Positions 45,278-53,580 of a stretch of DNA of 64,000 nucleotides are shown in pieces (the first letter of the stretch is position 1; each line of letters starts with the position of its first letter). Under the pieces are notes generated by a model. The model was not told the DNA's origin. It did not search any database and worked only from the letters and a program-made list of their open reading frames with translations. The stretch comes from an uncultured Porphyromonas sp. Lineage in GTDB: Bacteria; Bacteroidota; Bacteroidia; Bacteroidales; Porphyromonadaceae. The DNA lies in assembly GCF_905372525.1 (NCBI RefSeq), contig NZ_CAJPPN010000001.1:1-64000 (forward strand), written 5' to 3'. The position numbers were made by a program, and so were the translations under genes.

Positions 45278-46069
45278 TTATAGTAGGGCGAAGTTCGTAG
45301 GTGAGGGGGCTGGCGAAGCTAGTAGCGTCAGATAGATGCGGAGTGATGCCCAGGCATCTAGTGCCGCATAGTGTATCTGAGCGGGGCTGAGCGTGGAGCT
45401 CTCCCAGTTGCTCATTCGCTGTGCCTTGCTCATTCGCTCGGCGAAGATGATCGCGTAGATCTTTAGTAGGCTGAGCTCTCGTATCCCATAGCCCCCACAT
45501 AGACGCTGTAGCTCTACGAAGGAGGCAGGGGTGAAGCTATGGCGACGAGCCAGAGCGGATAGGTCATCCTTGAGGCTCAGCCCGACCTTGAGTATATCGG
45601 GATCCTCGAGGAGGCTGATGAGGGACTTGGTGAGTCCTATGAGGTTGAGACGAAAGAGATAGCACTCCTCCTCAGTCGCTATCTGCAGGAGGGATACCTC
45701 GTAGCGTACCCCTGCCTTGAAGCTAGGGCGGGTCTCTGTATCTATCCCGATGACCATAGACTTACGGATCTTAGCCACTGCCTTGCGGGCATCGAGCTTG
45801 GTGTCTATGACGTGTAGGGGCACGGGGCACTTGGCTATGGGTAGGGCTGCCAGTTCCTCCTCGCTGATTGTAGTGGGATAGAGATGTACGGGAGTGAAGG
45901 GTGCAGACCCTCGCCCGGTACGCCTACTGGCGCGCCTGGGGGTAGGTGTTACTGATAGTGAGGGCTCTGGGAGCTCTGCTTTCTTCCTCTTAGTAGAGGA
46001 GGTCTTCGTTGAGCCTTTTGTCGTCTTCGTCGTCTTCCTCTTCGTCGTCTCTGTTGTCTTCTTCGTCAT
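45278..46069 (-). CDS. 3'-5' exonuclease (RNase D-like) with basic N-terminal tail
   Basis: A 263-residue protein. The first 32 residues are almost only Lys, Thr, Arg and Ser. The DEDD exonuclease domain follows: VIGIDTETRPSF (DxE, about residue 99), LKVGLSLKDDLSALARR (Asp), and the C-terminal YAALDAWASLRIYLTL (YxxxD, DEDDy type). It probably trims RNA or DNA 3' ends. Its first 80 nt overlap the end of the DUF5063 gene in another frame; the tail could help bind nucleic acid, which is inference. Confidence 0.88.
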   Translation of the reverse strand: MTKKTTETTKRKTTKTTKGSTKTSSTKRKKAELPEPSLSVTPTPRRASRRTGRGSAPFTPVHLYPTTISEEELAALPIAKCPVPLHVIDTKLDARKAVAKIRKSMVIGIDTETRPSFKAGVRYEVSLLQIATEEECYLFRLNLIGLTKSLISLLEDPDILKVGLSLKDDLSALARRHSFTPASFVELQRLCGGYGIRELSLLKIYAIIFAERMSKAQRMSNWESSTLSPAQIHYAALDAWASLRIYLTLLASPAPSPTNFALL

Positions 46070-46607
46070 CTGATGAGCTCTGTAGCTGGGTATGTAAGCG
46101 ATGTAGTGCGGTCAAAGCCTCTAGGAGGTGTAGCCCGTAGTAGGAGTGGAAGTAGAACAGGCATCTCCCGATGGCTGCTGGTAGCGCCTCCTCATTCTCA
46201 TCCCGTAGGATACCGAGTAGGTTCACCGTCTGCTGATAGACGTCTGCTAGGTACTCCGAGACGAAGGCCGCTAGAGGAGTGTCGCTATACTGCATCTCCT
46301 CACCCTGACAGGAGAGGAAGCTGTCCTTCTCTCCCAATAGCTCCGCTACCCTCAGACGCACACCCTCATAGGCCTCCTCGGTCACAAACTCCTCGATATA
46401 GTCCTCCTCAGGACTATAGAGGTAATCTGGTAAGCGTAGGGTAGAGAGGTAAAGCTGAGGAAGAACCAAGATCGCCTCATGGACGAACGCTCGTTCACTG
46501 AGGGAAGAAGCCTGCTCAAGCAGGCTCGCAAACCTCACACCTACGGCAGCGAACTCCAAGACCTCTTTGGTGTACAGGCTTGTCATCACTTGTTCATTCG
46601 ATTCCAT
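45990..46607 (-). CDS. DUF5063 domain protein with acidic tail
   Basis: A 205-residue helical protein of the DUF5063 family, common next to the exonuclease in Bacteroidales. The core (about 10-175) has no visible catalytic motif. The last 30 residues are strongly acidic (SSDDEEDNRDDEEEDDEDD). The 3' end overlaps the exonuclease start by 80 nt. Function unknown; the conserved pairing suggests it accompanies the exonuclease. Confidence 0.85.
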   Translation of the reverse strand: MESNEQVMTSLYTKEVLEFAAVGVRFASLLEQASSLSERAFVHEAILVLPQLYLSTLRLPDYLYSPEEDYIEEFVTEEAYEGVRLRVAELLGEKDSFLSCQGEEMQYSDTPLAAFVSEYLADVYQQTVNLLGILRDENEEALPAAIGRCLFYFHSYYGLHLLEALTALHRLHTQLQSSSDDEEDNRDDEEEDDEDDKRLNEDLLY

Positions 46608-46785
46608 ACGAGTACAAAAATACCGTTTATTCTGCTAAGTATCTCCCTCCATGCCCTCAGTATCCCTATTTACGTGTATCTCCCACTGAGTCGTACACCT
46701 CCGGATAGGTGTGACGTAGGGGAGCACTTGTCCCACCTTGGGGGGAATAGAACCAATCACTGAGGGCTTTTCGCATCCCCTGAGA
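46608..46785. other. Intergenic, no recognisable gene
   Basis: Region upstream of the DUF5063 gene. Nothing recognised; the divergent promoter must lie here. Confidence 0.35.
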
Positions 46786-46870
46786 CGAGCATACTGAGAG
46801 CGTGTCTACGCTCCTATAAAGAGCGTCCCCATCACCTATGTAAGGTGACGAGGACGCTCTTACCGAGAGC
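46786..46870 (-). repeat. 85-bp hairpin repeat element, copy B
   Basis: Reverse-complement copy of 18322-18406 (about 79/85 identical). The hairpin (46820-46860) has mismatches relative to copy A. It lies in non-coding DNA between divergent genes, like copy A. Confidence 0.8.
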
Positions 46871-46899
46871 GCAAGTGGGCTCTCGGTAAGAGCGTTTTT
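46855..46899 (+). terminator. 16-bp perfect hairpin with T5 tail, overlapping repeat copy B
   Basis: cgctcttaccgagagc (46855-46870) pairs perfectly with gctctcggtaagagcg (46879-46894) over an 8-nt loop, followed by ttttt on the plus strand. It has the form of a rho-independent terminator, yet no plus-strand gene lies upstream. It shares its left arm with the 85-bp repeat. Confidence 0.6.
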
Positions 46900-47068
46900 C
46901 CCCTCTCGGTATACGCGATATAGCATGGTCTATACGAGGGGGGGAGCCCAGGTTCTTCCCCCTGTGAAAGAGCTATGTATACACCTCTCCCCTCCGTACA
47001 CTGCACGGCAGAGACCTTTCTGTGAGAGCAGAATGATAGATATGGGTGATAGGTTCTGTAGAAAAATG

Positions 47069-47076
47069 TACCTTTG
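47069..47076 (+). promoter_or_regulatory. -7 element upstream of the small PH-like gene
   Basis: TACCTTTG, 40 bp before the ATG. No good -33 TTG. Confidence 0.5.
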
Positions 47077-47116
47077 GAATACCGTTAGCAAGTTTACCTA
47101 AACGAACATAGCACAT

Positions 47117-47581
47117 ATGAAACATTACTATCAACTCTCTTGGCGAGTATGGCTCTCTACAGGGATTGCCTATGTCACCCTTCTCGCTCTGCTCGTATAC
47201 ACCCTGTATACTCCAGAGTATCGGATTCTCGCCCCCTTCGTCCTCGTGATCATCGCTCTGATGAGTATCACGGTCCTCTGGAAGCCTGTATACTATGAGT
47301 GGCAGCCCGACGGACTGCATGTACGCCTCTTGGCCTTCAACAAGTTCTATCCCTATGCCCAATACGAGATAGAGGAGGATGGTACACTCCTACGTCGGAT
47401 ACGCTTTCGTCTCTTTGGCTCTGGTGGCTTCTTTGGCTATCTAGGTTTCTTCTGGATCGTAGAGCGTGGTATCTGCCTCTGCTATGTAGCTCATGAGTCC
47501 CAGCCCGTACTCTTCATTCACAAGCAAGGTAGCAAGCGGGGAGTATTCATCAATGGCGTGAAGCCTGAGCAACAAGCATAG
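47117..47581 (+). CDS. Small membrane protein, PH-like
   Basis: A 154-residue protein with two N-terminal membrane helices (about 12-30 and 37-55) and a cytosolic beta-rich part (KPVYYEWQPDGLHVRLLAFNKFYPYAQYEIEED). That layout resembles short bacterial PH-domain membrane proteins. A hydrophobic FGYLGFFWIVERGICLCYV stretch near residue 112 may be a strand or partial helix. Function unknown. Monocistronic, with its own -7 element and terminator. Confidence 0.7.
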   Translation: MKHYYQLSWRVWLSTGIAYVTLLALLVYTLYTPEYRILAPFVLVIIALMSITVLWKPVYYEWQPDGLHVRLLAFNKFYPYAQYEIEEDGTLLRRIRFRLFGSGGFFGYLGFFWIVERGICLCYVAHESQPVLFIHKQGSKRGVFINGVKPEQQA

Positions 47582-47600
47582 CCCAATCACACCTACCCAA

Positions 47601-47657
47601 TACGAGCGAGAGGCGCAGGACATAGGTATTCATCCTATCCTGTGCCTCTCGCTCGTA
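47601..47657 (+). terminator. Terminator after the PH-like gene
   Basis: A long imperfect stem, tacgagcgagaggc paired with gcctctcgctcgta, with inner caggacatagg/cctatcctg. It also faces the end of mutL on the minus strand. Confidence 0.75.
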
Positions 47658-47683
47658 CTATACTTATGCTGTGGCGGTGAGCT

Positions 47684-49609
47684 CTAACCGAAGAAGCTCG
47701 CTAGACTTGTCTCGCTGAGCAGCGTGATGATACTTTTCCCCGAGGGGGTAAGGTAGGCATCAGAGCTGGAGGTGAGGTCGGAGAGCAGAGCTGCTACCTC
47801 GTCACTAGTCTTCGGTAGAGGCATCTGGAGTACCTCCGCCTCGGCAGCTGCCTCGGCGAGGAAGCTACGGACATACTCACTTCCCGATCGGTGAGTATCG
47901 AGGCTGTCGGCGACGATGAGCCGGACGAAGTTGATAGCCTCTCGTGCCAGTAGGGAGGGAGCCTCCGAGACGGAGAAGTGTCCATCCCCTAGATCCCCGA
48001 AGTCGAAGCCCAGCTGTGTGAGCTCTTCCATCACGGCAAGAGCCGTGGGAAGCTCTCCAGGGGAGAACTCCAGCACCTCGGGGAAAAGCGGTTGCTCCGA
48101 GCTATAGGCGAGGCTGGAGAGTCCGCTGAGGTAGCTATCATAGGTGATGCGTAGCTGTGCTCGGCGTATATCGATGATGGCAAGTGAGTCGGCAAGTGTC
48201 GTGATGATATAGCGACTCTGGTAGAGCAGAGAGCTAGCGGTGAAGAGTGGAGTCGGTCGCTGCACCTTGGTCGAGGAGAGGCGAATACCTGTGGAGCCGA
48301 ACTCTTCGTCGGGGGACGCAGAGAATAGAGGCTCTGGGGACTCTGTCTCCTCGAAGCTCATACTATCGAAGTGCTCCCCGAGGTCATCCCAGTCAATCTG
48401 AGGTTCCTTGGGGCGAAGACTACGCCCCGAAAGTGTCCTGAGGACTGTACCGCCCGTAGAGAGGGAGATCCCTCGTGTGCCCTCCTCCGTGGGCGCCTGC
48501 CCCTCATCCTGCCACTGATACTGGCCGTCTAGATCTAGGACGACCTCCCGCCGCCCCTGATAGGCTGGGATCTCGATGGGGATCCCCTGCTCGAAGTCTA
48601 TAGAGGGGGTGAGCGCATGCGAGCTGAAGGCCTCCTTCACCAGACTGATGATGATCTGGAAGATCGTCTCCCCATCCAAGAAGCGTACATCGGTCTTCTG
48701 CGGATGGATATTGACGTCAATATTCGCTGCTGGTATGGTGAAGAATAGGAAGTAGTGGGGCTGTGTCCCTGCAGGGATAAACTTCTCGTAGGCCAGCATG
48801 ACGGCCTTATGGAAGTAGGGGTGACGGATAAAGCGGTTATTCACGAAGAAGTACTGCTGAGCACCACTCCTCAGAGCTGTCGTAGGGGTACCTACGAAGC
48901 CCCTGATACTACAGAAGGCACTCTCGTAGCTTACGGGGAGCAGAGCCTTGGCGAGCTTCGCCCCACCGATCCCGAGGATGCGCTCCTTCTGTGTGCTACT
49001 TGGGAGCACCTTGTCATACTTCCCCGTCCCTTTGAGCGTGAAGGCTACCTGAGGGTTCGCTAAGGCTACCTTAGCGAACTCCTTCCATATATCGCTCAGC
49101 TCCGTAGACTCCTTGCGTGCCTCGATGTGCTTGCGTCGCCCGGGGGTGTTGTAGAAGATGTTCATAGCCCGGAGGGTCGTCCCGACTGGACAGGCTATGG
49201 GAGAGGAGGACTTGACCTTTGCCCCCTCGATCCGAAGCTCGGTACCGACCTCTTGCTCCTGAGTACGTGTCCTTAGCTCTACCTGGCAGACCGAGGCAAT
49301 AGCAGCTAGAGCCTCCCCTCTGAAGCCCATCGTAGCAAGGCTGTCGAGATCCTCGATCTCACGGAGCTTAGAGGTGGCATGCCGCTCGAAGGCCATACGG
49401 GCATCGATCGGGGACATACCCTTGCCGTTGTCAGTCACCTGCACGGCCTCGCGACCCGCTCCGACGATCTCTACTTGGATCTGTGTCGCCCCGGCATCGA
49501 TGGAGTTCTCTAGGAGCTCCTTGACGATATAGGCGGGAGCGGGGACGACCTCGCCCGCCGCGATCTGGTTGGCGATACTCTCAGGGAGGAGACGGATAAT
49601 ATCACTCAT
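47684..49609 (-). CDS. mutL: DNA mismatch repair protein MutL, endonuclease motif degenerate
   Basis: A 641-residue MutL. The GHKL ATPase is intact: ELLENSIDAGATQIQVEIV, DNGKGM, GFRGEALAAIASV, and NTPGRRKHI. The C-terminal dimerisation domain starts near 440. Where most non-enteric MutL proteins carry DQHAxxE, this one reads IIDIRRAQLRITYD, and the usual Cys/His metal motif at the end is replaced by YLTPSGKSIITLL. A nicking activity is therefore doubtful. It works with MutS, not in this window. It overlaps the small gene upstream by 4 bp. Confidence 0.93.
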   Translation of the reverse strand: MSDIIRLLPESIANQIAAGEVVPAPAYIVKELLENSIDAGATQIQVEIVGAGREAVQVTDNGKGMSPIDARMAFERHATSKLREIEDLDSLATMGFRGEALAAIASVCQVELRTRTQEQEVGTELRIEGAKVKSSSPIACPVGTTLRAMNIFYNTPGRRKHIEARKESTELSDIWKEFAKVALANPQVAFTLKGTGKYDKVLPSSTQKERILGIGGAKLAKALLPVSYESAFCSIRGFVGTPTTALRSGAQQYFFVNNRFIRHPYFHKAVMLAYEKFIPAGTQPHYFLFFTIPAANIDVNIHPQKTDVRFLDGETIFQIIISLVKEAFSSHALTPSIDFEQGIPIEIPAYQGRREVVLDLDGQYQWQDEGQAPTEEGTRGISLSTGGTVLRTLSGRSLRPKEPQIDWDDLGEHFDSMSFEETESPEPLFSASPDEEFGSTGIRLSSTKVQRPTPLFTASSLLYQSRYIITTLADSLAIIDIRRAQLRITYDSYLSGLSSLAYSSEQPLFPEVLEFSPGELPTALAVMEELTQLGFDFGDLGDGHFSVSEAPSLLAREAINFVRLIVADSLDTHRSGSEYVRSFLAEAAAEAEVLQMPLPKTSDEVAALLSDLTSSSDAYLTPSGKSIITLLSETSLASFFG

Positions 49610-49983
49610 CGGATGAAGAAGTACCAGAACGCGAACCCAAGCACAAGTAGGGCAAGCATGAGGCGGATCGTCTTACGATCACGATCCGAGGAGGTGATGC
49701 CCCGACGGTGCTGGCGCTGGAGGTGCTCTGTGGAGCGGATGAAGGTGCCTCGTAGGTGAGCCGAGGAGTCATAGTCGCCCATCTCTGTCGGAGTAGAGGC
49801 CTGCTGACGCATCTCCTCTACGGCTCTGTCCGCCTCCTCGGCAGATAGCTCCCCAGAGGCGATCATCTCCTGACGGATACGCTCTACGCGCTTCTCTAGT
49901 TCCTCTTTACGAGGATCCCAGTAGATGAGCTTGTGCTCGAACTGTCTTGGCCTTCTTTGCTTAAAAAAACTTTGGATACCCAT
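49606..49983 (-). CDS. Small tail-anchored membrane protein
   Basis: A 125-residue protein: basic N-terminus (GIQSFFKQRRPRQFEHKLIYWDPRKEE), a helical segment (about 25-60), and one C-terminal membrane helix (IRLMLALLVLGFAFWYFFIR). It is conserved between mutL and the OstA-like gene in related genomes as I recall, but has no known function. Its first 88 nt overlap the end of the OstA-like gene; the last 4 nt overlap mutL. Confidence 0.75.
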   Translation of the reverse strand: MGIQSFFKQRRPRQFEHKLIYWDPRKEELEKRVERIRQEMIASGELSAEEADRAVEEMRQQASTPTEMGDYDSSAHLRGTFIRSTEHLQRQHRRGITSSDRDRKTIRLMLALLVLGFAFWYFFIR

Positions 49984-51962
49984 GATGTATTGATGATCGG
50001 GGGTTGCTCTGTAGGTCTGTCCGTGGGTCGAGGACGCAGGACAAACTGATATTGCTTACGGTACTCCTCCTCGGTCAAGGGCTTACGAGCCTTCATCAGG
50101 GAGTCTGTACGGAGGGAGTCTGCACGCGCCTGCTCGTCGAAGACTTGGTAGGCGGAGAGTGCGGCCTTGATACCGCTGAACTTACGGAGGTCTGATAGGG
50201 GGATCGGAGCTTGCCTTGCCCTGCTCGCTGAGTCGATGCCGTAGATCACACCTTCCTTGTCCATGGGTCTACGATCGGAGGCCCATACGAATTCCTTTAG
50301 GCGATTAACTTCAGCCGAGGAAGCCATGCTCAGGGGGTACATCTTCCCCTCTACAGGGCCTGTCCAGAAGCTTCGCTTGACGACACCTGAGTCGAGGGTG
50401 ATGTACATAGCGCTACTCGTCATACGGTTCATGCCTGTATAGTCATTGGTCTTCTCGTCCCTCATATATAGGATCGTCTCGACACGACCATCTACGTCGA
50501 TCTGTCGTATGGTGCTATCGGCTATATAGGCTCGGAGCTTGTCACCACGCATCTGATTGTAGTAGTTCACACTATCAATATGCTCTACGGCAAGGGTGTT
50601 CCCGAGGACATCGACGAAGTCAATCTTTTTGTTGCGGAAGTAGAAGACGGTCGTATCCCCAGAGAGCTGCCGAGATTCACTCCACATATAGGGGTGACCA
50701 TAGAGGGAGAGGATCGAGTCGGTCGATATATAGCTCATGGAGTCGGCTACGGCCTGTGCATCCCGACGATAGATACGTACATGATGATACCCTCTCAGGT
50801 AGCGTTGTAGGGTATCGGGGCGCTTACCGAGGGTGGTATCTGCCATGAGGCTGTCGAGCTTCCTCCGATCACGTATAGGGACACTCACTAGTTCGAGGGT
50901 ATCAGCTGCGACATAGAGCGTGTCTTTCTGCGAGTAATCCTCTGCATGTGCTCTGTAGGTGGAGAACGCATAGCTGCGCTTGTCATCGAAGAAGCCGTAG
51001 TCACCGAAGAGTGTAGCCCTCTGTACGCTATCTGATAGCTCCATGCGCCCAAAGGCTTCACCAATCTTAGCTCCACCATCGTAGTAAATGGAGTCCCCCA
51101 TGAGGGTCTTAGATCCCGAGTAGACGGTAGATCGATCCAGCAGGATCCCGATGTCCTTGCCGACATCATAGATCCCTCGCTGAGAGATGATCTGTCCAGA
51201 GTCAGATACGATGAGGGTCTCTCCCTCATAGCGTCCTATCTGGCTCCGGGTATTGTAGAAGAGGTGCTCTGTCGTCATCGTCGTCCGCTCATTGACGAGC
51301 TTGACGTTGTATCTAAACTCTGCGTCATTCGTCGCCGGTAGGAACTGCCCGTAGTCCGAAGTGAGGGTATTCTTGGCATCAGAGACCGATCCTCCCTCGA
51401 AGTAATAGGCGATATCTGCTATCCTATCATAGTCTAGACTATCGGTATAGAGGTCCGTCGTGGGGTTGGCAAGGTGGACATTGTGCCTCAGACGTGCGAC
51501 CTTGGTAATACCATCGTAGAAGAGGTATCGGGAGTACATATTGATCGTATCTCCCTGCACCATATGGACGTTGCCAAAGGCTTCGAAGCTCTGCGCCTCC
51601 TCATTGAGGTAGGCACTATCGCAGGTCATCGTCGCATTCCCATGCTTGAGGATGATATTGCCACTCAGCCTCTGTACACCTGGCTGCAGTGAGGCATCAT
51701 AGCTGAGGAGGTCTGCGTGCTCGATATAGATCTTTTGTGGGGTCCTGGAGCCTCGGCTGGTTGATTGACCTTGGCTAGGGGCTAGGGTATCCTGTCCCCC
51801 TCCAGCCCGAACGTCGAGAGACTGAGTACGATGAGAGGCACTAGAGGCAAGGTAGCTAATCCCTATGAAGGCAATAACTACGGCCATCAGCACGAGGCGA
51901 ATACCTCGTGGGTGCTCTCTACTGTCTCTTCCCTGCTCCTGCTTCATCTTATCTTGTCTCAT
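49896..51962 (-). CDS. OstA-like (LptA/LptD jelly-roll) envelope protein
   Basis: A 688-residue protein. Residues about 20-42 are a membrane anchor (IRLVLMAVVIAFIGISYLAS). The OstA-like domain begins near 85: KIYIEHADLLSYD, RLSGNIILKHGNATMTCDSAYLNEEAQSFEAFGNVHMVQGD. Tandem LptA-like beta repeats follow. This family takes part in LPS or lipid transport across the periplasm; the detailed role in Bacteroidetes is not known. It is 181 bp downstream of the SurA-like gene. Start at the second Met, residue 6, is also possible. Confidence 0.83.
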   Translation of the reverse strand: MRQDKMKQEQGRDSREHPRGIRLVLMAVVIAFIGISYLASSASHRTQSLDVRAGGGQDTLAPSQGQSTSRGSRTPQKIYIEHADLLSYDASLQPGVQRLSGNIILKHGNATMTCDSAYLNEEAQSFEAFGNVHMVQGDTINMYSRYLFYDGITKVARLRHNVHLANPTTDLYTDSLDYDRIADIAYYFEGGSVSDAKNTLTSDYGQFLPATNDAEFRYNVKLVNERTTMTTEHLFYNTRSQIGRYEGETLIVSDSGQIISQRGIYDVGKDIGILLDRSTVYSGSKTLMGDSIYYDGGAKIGEAFGRMELSDSVQRATLFGDYGFFDDKRSYAFSTYRAHAEDYSQKDTLYVAADTLELVSVPIRDRRKLDSLMADTTLGKRPDTLQRYLRGYHHVRIYRRDAQAVADSMSYISTDSILSLYGHPYMWSESRQLSGDTTVFYFRNKKIDFVDVLGNTLAVEHIDSVNYYNQMRGDKLRAYIADSTIRQIDVDGRVETILYMRDEKTNDYTGMNRMTSSAMYITLDSGVVKRSFWTGPVEGKMYPLSMASSAEVNRLKEFVWASDRRPMDKEGVIYGIDSASRARQAPIPLSDLRKFSGIKAALSAYQVFDEQARADSLRTDSLMKARKPLTEEEYRKQYQFVLRPRPTDRPTEQPPIINTSWVSKVFLSKEGQDSSSTSSSTGILVKRN

Positions 51963-52143
51963 CTCTGGGGGAGGCTCATGAGAGCCTTATCCCGACATGG
52001 GGGACTATCTCAGTGTCCCCTCTGTGTACTCTGTATAGTACGTGGACTAGCCGCCCATACCTAGGTGGTGATGGGGGGCTAGTGGTGATACTTATAGTTC
52101 TTGGGCTTCCTTAGGAGATGCCCGTAGTATGCGAAGGTATGGA

Positions 52144-53541
52144 TTATTGCTCTTCGTGAACCCAGCCTGGGTATTGGAAGGTGCAGTTCCGATAGGCTTC
52201 GTTGATGTAGATATGCGTTGCCTTTTGCTTCGTGCGTATCCACTCATCGATGACCTTGCTACGCTTCTTGGCCAAAGCCATCTCCTTGATTGTGCGGAAG
52301 TCCGTATTCATATTGGCGATATGCTCAGGGTGCTCCTCCTTGAGACGGATGATAGCAACCTGTTCCAGTCCCTTCTCTGTACGCATCGTGAAGGGCTTAG
52401 AGACCTGCCCGACCTTGAGCTCATGGGCTATCTTGGCGATATCCTGAGGGAGGTCCTCATAGCGGAAGCTGGAGGAGCCAGCGAAGTCACTCTCGTTCGA
52501 GCTATTGATCATGAGGCCACCATTGTTGTAGGTGTTCTTGTCCTCAGAGTAGAGTGCTGCTGCTTGGTCAAAGGCGAGCTTGCCCTCCTCTATAAGCTGG
52601 GCGATGGAGTCCATACGCTTGGTCGCTGCACTCAGCGCTGCTTCATCGACGACAGGGCGTACCAGGATGTGTCTAAAGTTCACGAGATCTCCACGCTTCT
52701 CTATGAGCTGGGCGATGTGATATCCTTCGTCTGTCTTGATGATAGGAGAGACACGGGTCTTGTCCGAGAGGTTGAAGACGGCGGTCGCGAAGGTTGGGTC
52801 GAGGGATACCTTCCCAACGAACCCATACTCACCGCCCTGCAGAGCGGTGCGCTTGTCCTCAGAGTAGAGGCGTGCGATGGTGGAGAACTCTCGCTTGCCT
52901 TCGTTGATGTCGTCTGCGTAACTTCTTAGGACGCTCTTGACTCGGTCAATCTCTGTGAGGGGTATCTGAGGCTGTAGAGCGATGATCTCTACCTCGACCG
53001 TCTTGGGGATGAAGGGGAGGCTATCCTTCGGGATACTCTTGTAGAAGATGCTGATCTCGGAGGGGGATACCTGTATGCCCTGTGCTATCTTCTGCTGCAT
53101 CGCACGTACGATCTCTTCGTTGCGCATCTGTACGGCCTGCTCCTCTCGGATCTGGGAGATCTTCTTGTTGAAGTACTCCTCGAGCTTCTCCTTAGAGCCG
53201 AGCTGGGAGATGGCATTCTGGATCCACATCTCCACCATACGATTGACCTGGGTCTCATTAGCCTCGATACTATCTATCTTGGCTTGGTTCAGGAAGAGCT
53301 TCTGTATGGCGATACGCTCGGGGATGATACAGTCTAGGTCGCCCTCTATGCCCTGACCTTCACTCCGTAGGATGAGCTTCTGGTACTCGATATCGGATAG
53401 GAGGATAGGCTCATCACCCACCATCCATACGACCTGGTCTGCGATACTCCTCTTCTGAGGCTCATCCTGTGTCGGCTGTGCTAGGAGTATACCTCCGATG
53501 GAGAATAATCCTAGCAGGCTGAGGGCTGTCTTACATCTCAT
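52144..53541 (-). CDS. SurA-like periplasmic peptidyl-prolyl isomerase
   Basis: A 465-residue secreted protein. Signal peptide about 1-21 (ending LLAQPTQ). A SurA-type N-terminal helical domain (VDQVVWMVGDEPILLSDIEYQ, about 33-150) precedes two parvulin domains (about 180-285 and 285-400) with VEVEIIALQPQIPL, FSTIARLYSEDKRTALQGGEYGFVG and VNFRHILVRPVV, FDQAAALYSEDKNTYNNGGLM. It should fold outer-membrane proteins; the neighbouring OstA-like gene is a plausible client. It ends 15 bp before a 2.0-kb gap-free run. Confidence 0.9.
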   Translation of the reverse strand: MRCKTALSLLGLFSIGGILLAQPTQDEPQKRSIADQVVWMVGDEPILLSDIEYQKLILRSEGQGIEGDLDCIIPERIAIQKLFLNQAKIDSIEANETQVNRMVEMWIQNAISQLGSKEKLEEYFNKKISQIREEQAVQMRNEEIVRAMQQKIAQGIQVSPSEISIFYKSIPKDSLPFIPKTVEVEIIALQPQIPLTEIDRVKSVLRSYADDINEGKREFSTIARLYSEDKRTALQGGEYGFVGKVSLDPTFATAVFNLSDKTRVSPIIKTDEGYHIAQLIEKRGDLVNFRHILVRPVVDEAALSAATKRMDSIAQLIEEGKLAFDQAAALYSEDKNTYNNGGLMINSSNESDFAGSSSFRYEDLPQDIAKIAHELKVGQVSKPFTMRTEKGLEQVAIIRLKEEHPEHIANMNTDFRTIKEMALAKKRSKVIDEWIRTKQKATHIYINEAYRNCTFQYPGWVHEEQ

Positions 53542-53580
53542 CTTGTGCTAATAATCTGAATGGAGAAAATTGTATATCGT

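Noticed and set aside
52129..52929. 266-codon plus-strand ORF
   Set aside because: It is antisense to the SurA-like gene over its whole length, has Leu/Val/Glu-rich low-quality sequence, and no start or domain support.
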